DNA of 64,000 bases from Balanoglossus misakiensis (taxonomy: Eukaryota > Hemichordata), in contig CM082583.2 in NCBI GenBank assembly GCA_040954595.2, positions 8,866,001 to 8,930,000 of the forward strand, written 5' to 3'. A program made the position numbers and the translations under genes. The first letter of the stretch is position 1, and every line of letters begins with the position of its first letter. The notes under the pieces are model-generated. The model did not search any database, was not told the origin of the DNA, and saw only the letters and a program-made list of their open reading frames with translations. This document shows, one piece after another, positions 41,601 through 52,900 of the stretch.

Positions 41601-44276
41601 CCATACACAAAAAACAGCTAAAATGACCACTTTTATTGTGAATCCGTAAACTTACCTCCCTATTGAAGTTTTTCATGTATTCTATATTTCTCTGTAGCGA
41701 ACAGGATTTGCTATGAAGGAAGCAGCACTGCTTCAGCAAATTGCGAATCATATTCGGAGCATTGTAATAAAGGTAGGCCTGAAATTAAGGCAATGTTTAA
41801 GTAAACTGCGCATTGTCCATCCATAATTTCTTTAAATTTTAATCTATCATAATGTGCAACAGGAGCTACAGTGCCATCAGCGCTACTTTTTTTCTCAATT
41901 ACCAGTGTTTACAAATCTTCAGCAACGTTAGCCTTAATTTTTTCCCTCTTTCCAGATTGGAGGAAAATACTACGCTCCAATTTCTGGCATACCACAAGGC
42001 GGTGTATTGTCAACTTTGCTGTGCAGTTATGTCTATGGAGACATGGAACACAAGTATCTAAAGGACCTTGACAAAGATGGGGTATGTGAATTGATGTATT
42101 TTATTAACACAACCTATCAAGATGTATTCAAACTGGCTTCTTGGTTCAGTTCAGCCAAATAAATTTAACATGGTAAATTTTCTTACCACATTCTTTTCTC
42201 TGTTTTTTTTCCAGTTACTTCTTAGAATCGTTGATGATTTCCTCCTGGTAACACCTGATATAAATCATGCCAAGAAATTCCTAGATGTCATGTCTAAGGG
42301 TAAATTTAAGACACCTGCATTTCTATCTATCTTGCAGCCCAGACTGTCAATATTTTGTAGTATCTCATTCATAAAAATAGTGGTTTTTAATGACAGATTT
42401 AGTATATACTGTTGCATTTTCTACATGATGTATGGCAAGTGCCCACTTTATTTGTAAAATTTTGCTGTCTCTGTAGTTATTTTTACATGGATAGCAGAGC
42501 CACATCCACTCTTTTGTATATTCTCATCGGGCTATTCTTTTTCCACAAAGGCATTCCTGAATATGGATGCACGATAAATCCTAAGAAGACAGTTGTAAAC
42601 TTTCCATTGGATAATCAAGACGGAGTCACATGTGTGGAGAACCAAGGTTAGCGTTTTGCTGGGCCGCAGTCAACACAATATTGCAACAACTTTCTTGTAA
42701 TTGCTGCAAAAATTACCTCTGATATTTGTTTGTTTTTATGTAAATTTTTGTAACGTATAAGATACTTACCTTAACATTACATTTTTTATTATCAGAGATC
42801 ACATTGACTGTTGAAGTTATTGTTGTTGTTGTTTACAGCATTGTTTCCATGGTGTGGGATGCTGATAAACACTCAGACTCTTGAAGTCTATTGTGATTAT
42901 GTCAGGCTTGAAGACACAGGCAAGTTAAGATTGACGAACCAACTACAAAGCAATTTTAAGATGTATGCTTTGGGAATATGCCATCACTAATTGTTTTATT
43001 CTGATTGTATCAAATGTTAATCCACGCCTCTGTTGTGACATTTTCCAGAAATGCAAGACACATTCACGCAGGATCTGATTCGCCCAGGACAATCCGTTAT
43101 CGACAAACTACAGCAGTAAGAGCCCTTTCCCCCTTTCCCATGAAATGTGTTTATGTCACTTGTTCACATTACCTAATAAGGAAGCGGCTAAATATGCGTA
43201 ATGTGGGCAGCGTCAATCAATCAGAAAGCAGCATACTGTTTTGCTTTGTTCCTTGAGGTTCACTCTCTCTGTTCATTATGAGCATGTTGAATTTGATTCT
43301 AACATATTTTTAAAGTAACAATTTTTTGCCTTTCACAGCACCATACAACTCAAGTGCAAGCCAATATTTATGGATCACAAGGTACTTCAGATTTTTGCCC
43401 TCTGTAAAATACCATCAACTTTTACATTGGTCAGAGTCCTCCCCATTTTAATAATTTGATCATGTTTTGCTTTTCAGATCAATGGCACTGCCACCATCGT
43501 ATTCAATCTTTACAGACTCTTCCAAATGGCAGCGAGTCGTTTCCATTGTATTGCGCAGAAGTTGCCAGTACATGGTAGAGTTATCAACAAGCCACAGTAT
43601 TTCAACAGTAAGTGTGCGGTCCCACCCTGGAATACTTCTGATTTCAAATAAGGGAAAATATGGATTAAACAAAGATGTCTTTCACCAAAGTGACAGTGTA
43701 CACACTACTCCCGGTATAGAAAATGTATTTTCTTCCTTTTTAATTTTTTTTCTTCTGTTTTTTTTTAACAGGGTTGCTATTACAGCTTGGCCAGTACACT
43801 CACAACCTTGCTTCTTCAAGGGGATCTTCTAATACAGTGGAATCATTTCCATTATCAAAACCAGCAGTAATTTGGTAAGTTTTCCATAATAAAAAGGATT
43901 ATGTTAAAAACACATTTCAAAAAGGGTTAATGTTTATATCAGGGTGGCTAATGATTTTTTTGTTCTGTGTTAATAATGACAGGTTGTGTATGAAAACCTT
44001 CCAAGCCACACTTGCCAAGCACAGGCCTGCCTACTTCAAACTTCTTAAACTGATGAACGTGGAGATTAAGAAGAATGATAAGGAACTGGTATGTATTATG
44101 TTTTTATGCTAATTCAAAGCACAGAAGATTACAAGAGCGAATTCTATTGCTCTAACTGCTGGAGTGAACGTACATTAGCAACAGAGGTTGTTTGTCTTTT
44201 CCAGAATCCTAAAACAGCGGAACAAATGAAGGCTGTTCTGAGTATGCCTGAAATGGTCGTGTCGGAGTTGACCTGA
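35692..44276 (+). CDS. TERT: Telomerase reverse transcriptase (TERT), complete, 30 coding exons
   Basis: Exons: 35692-35804, 36123-36234, 36520-36573, 36728-36846, 36961-37046, 37295-37976, 38142-38206, 38316-38419, 38583-38650, 38823-38926, 39039-39335, 39541-39611, 39707-39838, 40024-40120, 40213-40370, 40609-40656, 40770-40870, 40999-41092, 41367-41549, 41698-41772, 41956-42081, 42215-42299, 42551-42646, 42839-42919, 43049-43115, 43339-43381, 43478-43607, 43772-43874, 43983-44088, 44205-44276; 1223 aa (human 1132). TEN domain: RVGDDIMFHLL. TRBD: CP (YDILVHHYCP), QFP (VYRFVRAV...LWGSSHNRQQFL), T motif (FYVTESTVYRNRLFYFRK). RT: motif 2 (KFLPKTTSLRPI), motif A (YFVKLDIQNCFDTI, Asp812), motif B' (GIPQGGVLST), motif C (RIVDDFLL, Asp970/Asp971), motif E (FPWCGML). 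The C-terminal extension matches human in IQLKCKPIF and RFHCIAQKLP. All three catalytic Asp are present, so it should copy telomere repeats from telomerase RNA. Exons 6 and 11 encode low-complexity linkers. The donor after exon 24 is GC. Confidence 0.96.
37517..37668 (+). repeat. Internal duplication in TERT exon 6
   Basis: A 20-bp segment at 37528-37547 recurs exactly at 37621-37640, 93 bp (31 codons) away. The surrounding protein (GSAARVDG.GDGDD / VSAARVDGRSDGDD) is also repeated. It lies in the acidic/basic linker between the TEN and RNA-binding domains. Confidence 0.75.
39039..39197 (+). repeat. Coding 21-bp minisatellite in TERT exon 11
   Basis: About seven tandem copies of a unit encoding VxVQKDE/K, one of them slightly longer, at about residues 503-555. 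Copies differ at the variable x and last residue and drift toward VKKDR/K at the 3' end. The repeat lies between the CP and QFP motifs, which is a variable linker in other TERT proteins. Confidence 0.9.
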
Positions 44277-44676
44277 GGTGTGCCACATGTTGCAGACCGT
44301 TCCGGAACCACTCTAGGTGTATGCAGTATTGTATGGCTTTGCAGTTACAGCATCACCAGATATACCGGTAGCTCTATTCAATTCCAAGCAATAACAGTCA
44401 GGGTTCAGTTCTATCCGTCCATCAGACATTATGAAGTACAAACTTTGGCAGATTTCTCAGGGGAAGATTATGATCTCTCTCCCACTGAAGCCTCAAATAG
44501 TTTTTGATATAAAGTTATTGCGTTTTTGTCTGTTCTTGTTACTGTTCAACAGAGTAATGCCTTGAAACCTCTTTCATGGTTTGCAGTGAAAAAAAGGTAT
44601 ACTCATTTGTTTCATAAAATATTTCGTTTTGAAGTAGAAATAGTTGAGTTTTTATAAAGTATACAAACACAGTTTT

Positions 44677-44682
44677 TTTATT
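44677..44682 (-). terminator. Candidate poly(A) signal for TIMM44
   Basis: A minus-strand AATAAA lies about 606 bp past the TIMM44 stop, inside the likely TERT 3' UTR. Another minus-strand hexamer lies within the TTTATT run at about 44701. Confidence 0.35.
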
Positions 44683-44757
44683 TTTGGAAAAAAGTTCTAA
44701 TTTATTTATTTATCATACTATGTTACAGTGTTTATTGGGCAGTAGTGCTACTGGACT

Positions 44758-44763
44758 AATAAA
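44758..44763 (+). terminator. Candidate poly(A) signal for TERT
   Basis: A plus-strand AATAAA lies about 480 bp past the TERT stop codon. The assignment is positional only. Confidence 0.4.
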
Positions 44764-45287
44764 CGCACAGAAGTTAAACAAGAAGGCTGTTGGCGTTTCA
44801 GTTCACAGATTCATGCTTGTACTGGTCATAGACCACACTCATTGTGGTCTTTGCCTCACACCCAAACATTCTCACACACGCACACAAGCACTGTAGATCT
44901 TAACTGCCACCAAACAAATACAACTAAAGGTACAGTACATAGCTTCGGCGCGTACATCGCAACTCGTGACTTGGGAGCAAGCAAACCCTGGTACAGCAGT
45001 TGGTAACAACAGTGGTAAAATGAACAGAACCAGTTCAGAAGTATTGTATGATTCATTTCATACGTCATATTGGTCTCAGAAGTTGTGACTGCTGACAACA
45101 AAGAATGCCCTGAAGATTTCTCAGATATTTTAGATAAAAAACGGAATATTCGCAGATGCCCTTCCATCTCATTTCAACAAAGTACTAAGATGAGAAGAAA
45201 AAAAACTTCTTTCGTTTTGAAATGGTTGTTTATATCTTCCATTGTTGAGTCCTTTAATAGCTTACAGGCTTTCTTTTTCTTGTCAGC

Positions 45288-48200
45288 TCACATCCACTGT
45301 TGAGCTGTACTGGCCGACAGATCCAACAGTTTCCACGCGGCTTGTGGATCGAGGCATTCCTGGTCGCGGCACAGAACCCAGACGTACTGCACCCGTAAGA
45401 CCTTGTCCTGCAAGAAAATACAAAAAAAGTATAACAGACTGAATCAAGCATTCTGCTCCTTTCTAACCTTTTTTTATATTTCAGTGAGTCACATTGTACA
45501 TTATGAAGATATGAAGAGTTCCAAATTTCAAAACCACTCACCGCGTCACCTTCTACAATGTCTCCCTTGGCATTCCTGACCACCTGTATTTGCTGAGTCA
45601 GAAAACTGATGATGAGGACCGGACCTTGTTCCATCATTTTACCCATGACGAGCTGATCGAAAGAAGAAGGCGATTAGTTTTTTGTAAGTTTATCACATTA
45701 TCTAGATGTGCGCATCAAAATTCATTTCTCAGCACTGTGAAAATCTTCCGGCTCATATCACTTGTGTATCTTGTAAACAGTTCTTGACATCTACTCACAT
45801 CCAAGTGGTCAATATCCAATATCCTGGAATCAAACTTGTATCCCAGGGCATAGGCCTGTTTCATTGGAGTGGCTAGCATGTTATATGGCTGAAATATAAA
45901 ATGTATAAATTTATTTTGTTATATGGAAGACATGTTGGAGAGAATTTTAGTATTTGGGGAAACAATATATACTAGTAGTAAACAAAACATACATAAACAT
46001 TTCCGGCCAGTTCATCAGCAATTTGTATTGCCATATTAACATACCGGTATGTATGTAAAATGAAAGCTAAAATGTACTCACTGCTTCATAACACCAGTCT
46101 TTGAGAATTTCTAAATCTCCTCTGATAATTGCCTGAAACAAAGGAAATTCAGAACCATAGCTTATAAGCTCTTGCAAATGGATGTGTGAAACAGAAAGTT
46201 GTGTGGAAACAAGTGTGTGCATGTTGTGTGTTTAAGCAGCTATCATGTGCCATTAACATTTATGGTAATAGGACAGTCAACCGTTCATTGAAATTGTGTC
46301 AATTTTACAAAATTTCACTGCCAGAACCTCGGCATATTAAAGATCACACGTTTCAAAGCCACACAACAGCGAAACTTTTCATGCAGTGAGTTCCTCTGAC
46401 CTCAAGGATGTTTGGTATGATCTCAGCTTCACACTGCTTGAGAAATCCTTCTTTGGTAAATGCTGGATCCTGCTTGATAATCTCGGTCAATACTTCCGAC
46501 ATCTCTGTCTTGGTGAAGACACCACCTGGTGGAAATGTTTCAATATAAATGTGAATTCAATACGTCAACATACTGTGATGAATAACCAAGTTGAATTGTT
46601 CACTCCATTGCTTCTTGGGATGTCCAACATTATGTACAATTATTTTATTTTGTCTTTTAGACAGACAACATTTTGTGGTTGTCCCGCAATTCTTGATGTC
46701 AGGATGAGAAACACCTCAGGCAGGAAAGATATCCGATCCCATCATTTGGAGATTGTGAGACGTAGATGAAATGAAATGGAAGTTGACTTACCTAAGAGCT
46801 GGCTGACCTTATCAGTGACTACCCTGGATGCTCTGACAATGGCGCTGTCACTCTCATCATACTTCATTTTCAAGTCAAACACTTCTACAGAAGGGAGACA
46901 CAATAATGGTCGCTGTGAGTACATTCACTCTGCATTCAACATTTTGCAAACTTCGAAAGAAAAACATATCTAGGAAGTTGGATAAAACTGCACTGTGACT
47001 TACTGTTGAAAACTTGGTTATTGTCTTTAAAATTCTGCCACTGTTGGTACCATTTGGAATCTTTATGAAGGACCACTCCTGTTGCATCTCTGAAATACAA
47101 GTATGGTGAGTGATCACACAATATTGTTAACTGGCCTCAGGTATATCTTTCATCTACTTGGTTGACCAGTCCACAGATAACACTGATTGGACTAATTGAA
47201 TTGGCTGAAATGAACATCCAAACACTTTTTACTCACTCATTTGGTTCAAAATTCTTCTCATCCATATCCATCGACCTTTCTGTCCTCTTCCTTAGTTTTT
47301 CTTCAAATAAGAAATAAAATGTTTCGTTGGTGGTCAGGTAAACATTGTCTCTCTCGCACACACCCTTTTTACACATTTCTATCTTCTTTTGAATTTAGCA
47401 CATCAATGCTCACCTGGTGCTTTGTATGGCTGCGCCCTGGCTGTGGTCGCTTGGTCTATTTCCTGCTTAACAGACTTCACACTCTGAAAGGAAGACAAAA
47501 AAAGAAAGACAAAATTGCAGACCATCAATCATGTGCAGTTTTCCTTGGTTAAAGCAGTCACTATCTACTGCATCTTGGATAAAAAGCCATATATAGCATT
47601 GCAGTCTGCCCTGTGAGAACCCTCCATACTCTAAACACTGAAACACTCTCACAGAGAGTATTTTACTTTTTAGCACTCTTACCTGTGAGAACGCCTTGAA
47701 TGCAGTAGATTTCCCGATTTGTTCGCTTTGTTTGCCGACACTCTCCGCAGCGCCTTTGGCCGATTTGGTGACCTCCTCCGTGATGTCCATTCCTTTCTTG
47801 GCCCATTCTGTCTTCTTCACTTCTTCCACGCCCTAAATTTCACATAAAACACAGGAAAGGTGATGATCCAGCATAATAGGCAAGACCTGGAAGTGAATGC
47901 TGACACACCTGAGACATGCATAGGAATCTAAGCACAGCCTCATGACTGATCTGTCGGCACAAGTTGCCCATAGTGTCACATTGTATCTTCAAAAGAGAAG
48001 ACGTCTTTGGTTGAGGAAAATTCTTACCTCCTGAAACTTTTTACTTAGGTCATCCAATGTTTTCTTTAATTGTGCTGTTCCTCTAGTCGTTTCTGTTTCA
48101 AGGGTTGCCTAGAAAAACAACAATAACACTTTCTATTAAAGCCATGAATTTTAATTACCATATTCTTGATATCCATAACACAGAAAATTCTGCAAAAAAA

Positions 48201-49058
48201 TATTTCAGACATTCCACATCGTTAGGAAAACACTTTTTATACTTACATATTTTTGCCGGGCCTTCTGGAGAGCATCAGACTTTTCAAGTCTCTCTGCTTC
48301 TTCTCTGAATTTTTTAATGTTGTCCTATAAAGTACAAATAATAAAGTAAATCACAGCACGTCTGGCAAGTGATCTGTAAATGTGCAGAAAAACTTGATGA
48401 GCACAAATAACAACAATAAGTGCCCATGCCAAGAAATATGGGTCTTTATATATAAGCATACATGTATAAATCAATTATTTTTTGTATTTTATCTCACCTT
48501 CATTTCTTTATTTTTTGCCATTTCCTGTTTAATATTTTCAATAAAATCTGCCAGAAAATTTCTTCTTGGTTGGTTTGAGTAAAATCGGACCTGTATATTA
48601 AAAAAGAAACTTAAGCATTCACTTACTATTGGCTTCTTGCACTGCATGCAACACTACACTGTTTGTCATGGAAACTGGGTCACTACAAGGTATTGTCAAG
48701 GATACGTGTATCAGTATGTGGGAAAAATATTCGACATAATGTGTGAGCTTTTCCTGACAATAATCGGGTGATTAAATTGTGAAGAGGTTCTAATTTACAT
48801 TACAAATGAGAATGCCTACCTGTTTGAGCCTGAAATCGAGTGGATCTTGTACATGATGACTTGGTGCACTGATTACGTGACTGGAGGCAGGTAAACGACC
48901 GGTGATTCTAATGTCGTGAAGTGCACACTAAAGAGGGTGAGCAAAGACAACATTTAAGAAAGTGTGAAATTTGATATTAATTTCCTCTACATATACAGTA
49001 AAAGAGAATCGGCTTTACTTGTTACCATGCTGATTTCGTAGCCATCGAAGCTAAACAT
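45288..49058 (-). CDS. TIMM44: TIMM44 (mitochondrial import inner membrane translocase subunit 44)
   Basis: Fifteen exons on the minus strand: 49058-49026, 48927-48820, 48590-48498, 48324-48247, 48108-48028, 47832-47683, 47483-47414, 47300-47237, 47089-47004, 46884-46792, 46525-46401, 46132-46082, 45888-45799, 45652-45542, 45407-45288; 450 aa (human 452). The N-terminal half is helical and charged (NIKQEMAKNKEMK, then FREEAERLEKSDALQKARQKY). The C-terminal Tim44 domain has GVVLHKDSKWYQQW, MKYDESDSAIVRASR, KTEMSEVLTEI, DWCYEA, SRILDID, MGKMMEQGPVLII and VQYVWVLCRDQ, all near-identical to human. Tim44 recruits mtHsp70 to the TIM23 channel on the matrix side. VRFYSNQ at the start of exon 3 resembles a matrix-protease cleavage site. 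The first 11 codons (MFSFDGYEISM) include acidic residues unusual for a presequence, so the first exon is the least certain part. Confidence 0.93.
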
Positions 49059-49903
49059 GACGTAACGTGACCGGCGCCTGGCATCACATTTACAACGTGG
49101 TCGGTGGTAAAGTTGTAAAATCAGCTGGATCATGGCCTCAGGTGGCCGATCCAAGGAATTTCTACTGTACATGCCTTTCCTTTGGCGATCTTTCAGACGT
49201 GGCAGCACTTCACGGTGCCAATGTGCGGATTTCTCCGCAAAATCTTACCTGCCGAAAACCTCGGCAAAGCACGATCCTGGACGCCGCCATTTTTAAATTA
49301 CAAAGGTTCATGGGATTAGAAATACACAACTTTTCCCACAATGCCATGCTGTCACGAAAATGGCTGCTCCCATGATAAATGCAAAGTGAGTGTCAATGTT
49401 TTTGTATTGAATTGCTCTTTGTTCTCTTCCAAATTCAAGTTGTAACATGGATCCACTTGTAATTCTAATCAGTTCGTGCATGTATTGCACTATGTCTAAA
49501 CACTTACACCCACTCTTTTCTGCTAGTTCGTAGCCCTACCACATCCCAAGTGTCAAGTTGTTACCAACAACAACCATCGTGGATAGGCAACAACCTAGGC
49601 TACGGGGAAGTGGTAGGGCTACTAACTCGCAGCAAACCCACTCTGTGCTTTGCATGATTATTCTAGAGAGTAGGGATGTTGTTGTTGCAGCTTTACTGTA
49701 CTGCGAGGATTGCTCCTGATATTGCTAAATCTTTACACAGGGTCTACTGGGGAACGTGCAGAGTAAAACTGCCAGAAAAATATAGGAACAGAATTTACTT
49801 TGATCAATCATGCCAATCTTGACGTTTCATTTTGTTCTGCTCTGTTGCTTTTATTCCTGCTCTCTCATTTCAGCTGTAGTGCGTAGGAAAAAGGCGACCA
49901 GAA
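49059..49903. promoter_or_regulatory. Divergent intergenic region, TIMM44 / DDX59
   Basis: Both genes are transcribed outward from these 845 bp. The region holds a palindromic MITE (49518-49635) closer to DDX59. No specific promoter elements could be assigned. Confidence 0.4.
49518..49635. mobile_element. Palindromic MITE (TTGCTGCGAG family), copy 3
   Basis: A 118-bp palindrome. Inverted ends of about 25 bp (TTCTGCTAGTTCGTAGCCCT on the left; the right end is the complement of TTGCTGCGAGTTAGTAGCCC) enclose an inner TACCAC...GTGGTA arm and a unique centre. It lies between the divergent TIMM44 and DDX59 starts. Confidence 0.7.
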
Positions 49904-52900
49904 ATGTTTGTTCCAAGATCTGTATCAGCTGGCAGGAAGCCGCCACCTGCCAAGAAAATAAAACCAGCAAAAACTGAAAGTCAAACTCAGGTATCAGGTG
50001 AAAAGAAGACAGATGGTGTGAAAGGCCTGCCGAATGCATCTGGCGCAAAGATTTGTGCAGAAACAGAAACGACCGTCAAGCCTCATGAAGAAAGCCATGC
50101 CCATGGTAAAGAGGAGAGTGGGCAACAGTGCAGTGATCCTGTCTCAATAGAGAAACAAATGGCCGACACACTGGAGGAAAGAAAGACAGACAGTGACTCA
50201 TCCGAAGGTGAAGCTGAAGTAATTTCATACAGTAAAGACCAGAGATGGCCGGAACCTGGTGAGCCCGTCTGCATCATGTGTGGCAGATATGCAGAGTACA
50301 TTTGCGAACAGACGGATGTTGATGTCTGTAGTTTAGAGTGCAAGGCGAAGCATCTTGTAGAGGTCGAGACAGACGAGCCACAGCCATCAGGAGAGGCTGT
50401 CCTGACTGATCAGATAGCAGACTTTTACAAATACAGAGAACATGAAGAGATACAAAAGTTGAGAGATGATCAGATCGAGGAGCTCAGAACACAGGTATGT
50501 ATGCAGTATTGTCACGTCTGATTTGATTTGAAATGTTTGAAGGAGTAGTGGATGGACATCTTTCAGTTCATACAACAGAAATGCCATGTGTGAGCAATGT
50601 TGTTCCTCTATTGGATTTTTTACATTTTTGTTGGTATTGTTCTCCCTCTAGCTAGGAATCAAAATCCAAGGCAATGATGTTCCCAGACCAGTTTTGGAAT
50701 TCAGACATTTATCACTGCCAGAGAAACGTAAGTGTTTATATGAGGCAACAATTTTATTTCAATCAAAGTTTTGTTTATTTTACCACACCCAAGCCAATTT
50801 TTCTAGTACATATGCCAGGAAAAGATCAGCTTCTTCTCATGGCACATACATGTACATGTACCTCTTGTTCCAAATTTCAGTGAAAGAAAACTTGCAGAAT
50901 GCAGGGTATGAGTTACCTACAGCAGTTCAGATGCAGGTCATTCCGGCATTCTTATGCCATCGGGATATGATGGTGTCTGCCCATACAAGTACCGGAAAGA
51001 GTAAGTTTTCAGTTTCAACCAAAAAAGCTAATTAGGCCGTCAGATTTATATGGGCTGCTCCCAGAAGCAAAATATCCTGTTTGAGCTGAACAGGTGATGG
51101 TTAATTAAACTTCAGAAAAAGAAACAGTTGTATGGGATATCCTTTTAGTAAAAGTGTTGACAGGATTTTGATACTGTTCACCCCACTTTCATGACATAAT
51201 GGCCCAACAACATCATGGAAGTAGGGCTTGGGGTTGAACCATGTCACGTTGAAAGGGGTGCAGGTGGCTTGCTATTACCATACAGCATAAATGTGTGTCA
51301 TTTTTCTTCCAATCAGCCGTTTCGTTTCTCTTGCCAAGCATTGTGCATATTTTGAATCACATGACCCTTAACCCCGGTACCCAAGACCCTGTCGGACTGG
51401 TCCTCTCGCCGACCAGAGAGTTGTGTATGCAGATTGAAGACCAAGCAAAGGAGCTGATGACAGGTATTAAAGAGATGATTGTCAAAGATAGTAGCGAATG
51501 GTAGATTTGACACACACACCAGTATTAGCAAAATGCTGCGTACATTTGTGTTTGTTTCACATCCTATATTGACATCAAGTCACCGAGGGTTAACGAATTC
51601 TATCTTGACCCAGGTTTGCCCAGAATGAAGACAGCGTTGCTGGTGGGGGGTCTGCCAATGCCACAACAACTGTACAGACTCAAGAAAGGTGTTCAGGTAA
51701 ACAAGAAATCAAATTTTAACAGGCAATTTTATTTCTTGGAAATGAATTACACTCCTTATCAATGTTGTCATGCGAAGTCAGTCACTGTGATTAACGTAAT
51801 CTGTATCTGTGTAATCTGTTAAAGCTTGTATTGGCTACTCCTGGAAGACTGAGAGATATCCTTGACAGGGAAGGTTAGTAATAAACATACTGTGTGTTCC
51901 TGAATGTGATAATAAGAGGGATGGTACCATAGATAGCAGCTATATTTTCAGTATCTTACAAGATAAGGGCAGTTGGAATAATTACTAGTATAAGATCCAA
52001 TGGTCAAGAATACCATATGAAGCAAGGAGATGTAACGTGTATCCCTCAAACTGTCAGTATATCTATATGCATCTGCTTCTCCAAACAATTCAGTGCTCTT
52101 GTACTGATGCTGTTGGTCTCCATACTTTTTTGTCTTAATAGGTGTTTCCTTGTCTTCATTGAAAGTTGTCATCATAGATGAAGTCGACACGATGTTCCAT
52201 ATGGGCTTCCAAGAACAGGTAAGGACAGTAGACTTAATTTTCAAGTTCAAGTTCATTTATCACCAGAATGTGGTATTGACGCATACTATAATTTTCTCGC
52301 GACACAGGTGACGGACATCTTGACAAACGTCCCCGATGCTGTGCAAACCATGCTGTGTTCAGCCACCATCCCTGCTGCCATAGAGAAGATGGCATCTTTG
52401 TCTCTTGCCAATCCTGTCTTTGTTTCAGTTGGAGAGGTGAGGCCAGCACACTTACGAAAGTTTGTGACGTTTGAAATGACAACAGTTCTTTTGCATACCA
52501 CAAGAGAAATTGAAAAGCGGAACTATCTTATCTTTGATATACCTCCTTGATTTAGGTCAGTGTTTAGCTACTAGAAATTGTTTGAACTTAAAAGTCACCA
52601 AAGTAGAGTATAATGTATGCTTACCTTTCATTTGTGGTCTGTCAGCCAAGCATGCCAAACGAAGCTGTCAAGCAAATCATCATATGGGTGGAGGAGCCTT
52701 CCAAGAAGAAGAAGCTGTACTCAATCCTACAAGATCCTAAATATTACAAGTAGGTGTCGTTTATGCTGTTATGCGGAGAAATTGCACAAATTGTGTCAGT
52801 GGGAGACTGAGAGAATGTGCCTAATATTGTTCATTGCCATGGCTTATTCACTGTTCTCTGTTTTCGATACAGGCCTCCGATGGTTGTGTTTGTAGAAAGT

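Larger units (their letters stand above)
44277..45287. other. Convergent TERT/TIMM44 3' region
   Basis: No additional exon was seen. A plus-strand AATAAA at 44758-44763 could end TERT transcripts, and a minus-strand AATAAA at 44682-44677 could end TIMM44 transcripts. If both are used, the 3' UTRs overlap. Confidence 0.5.
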
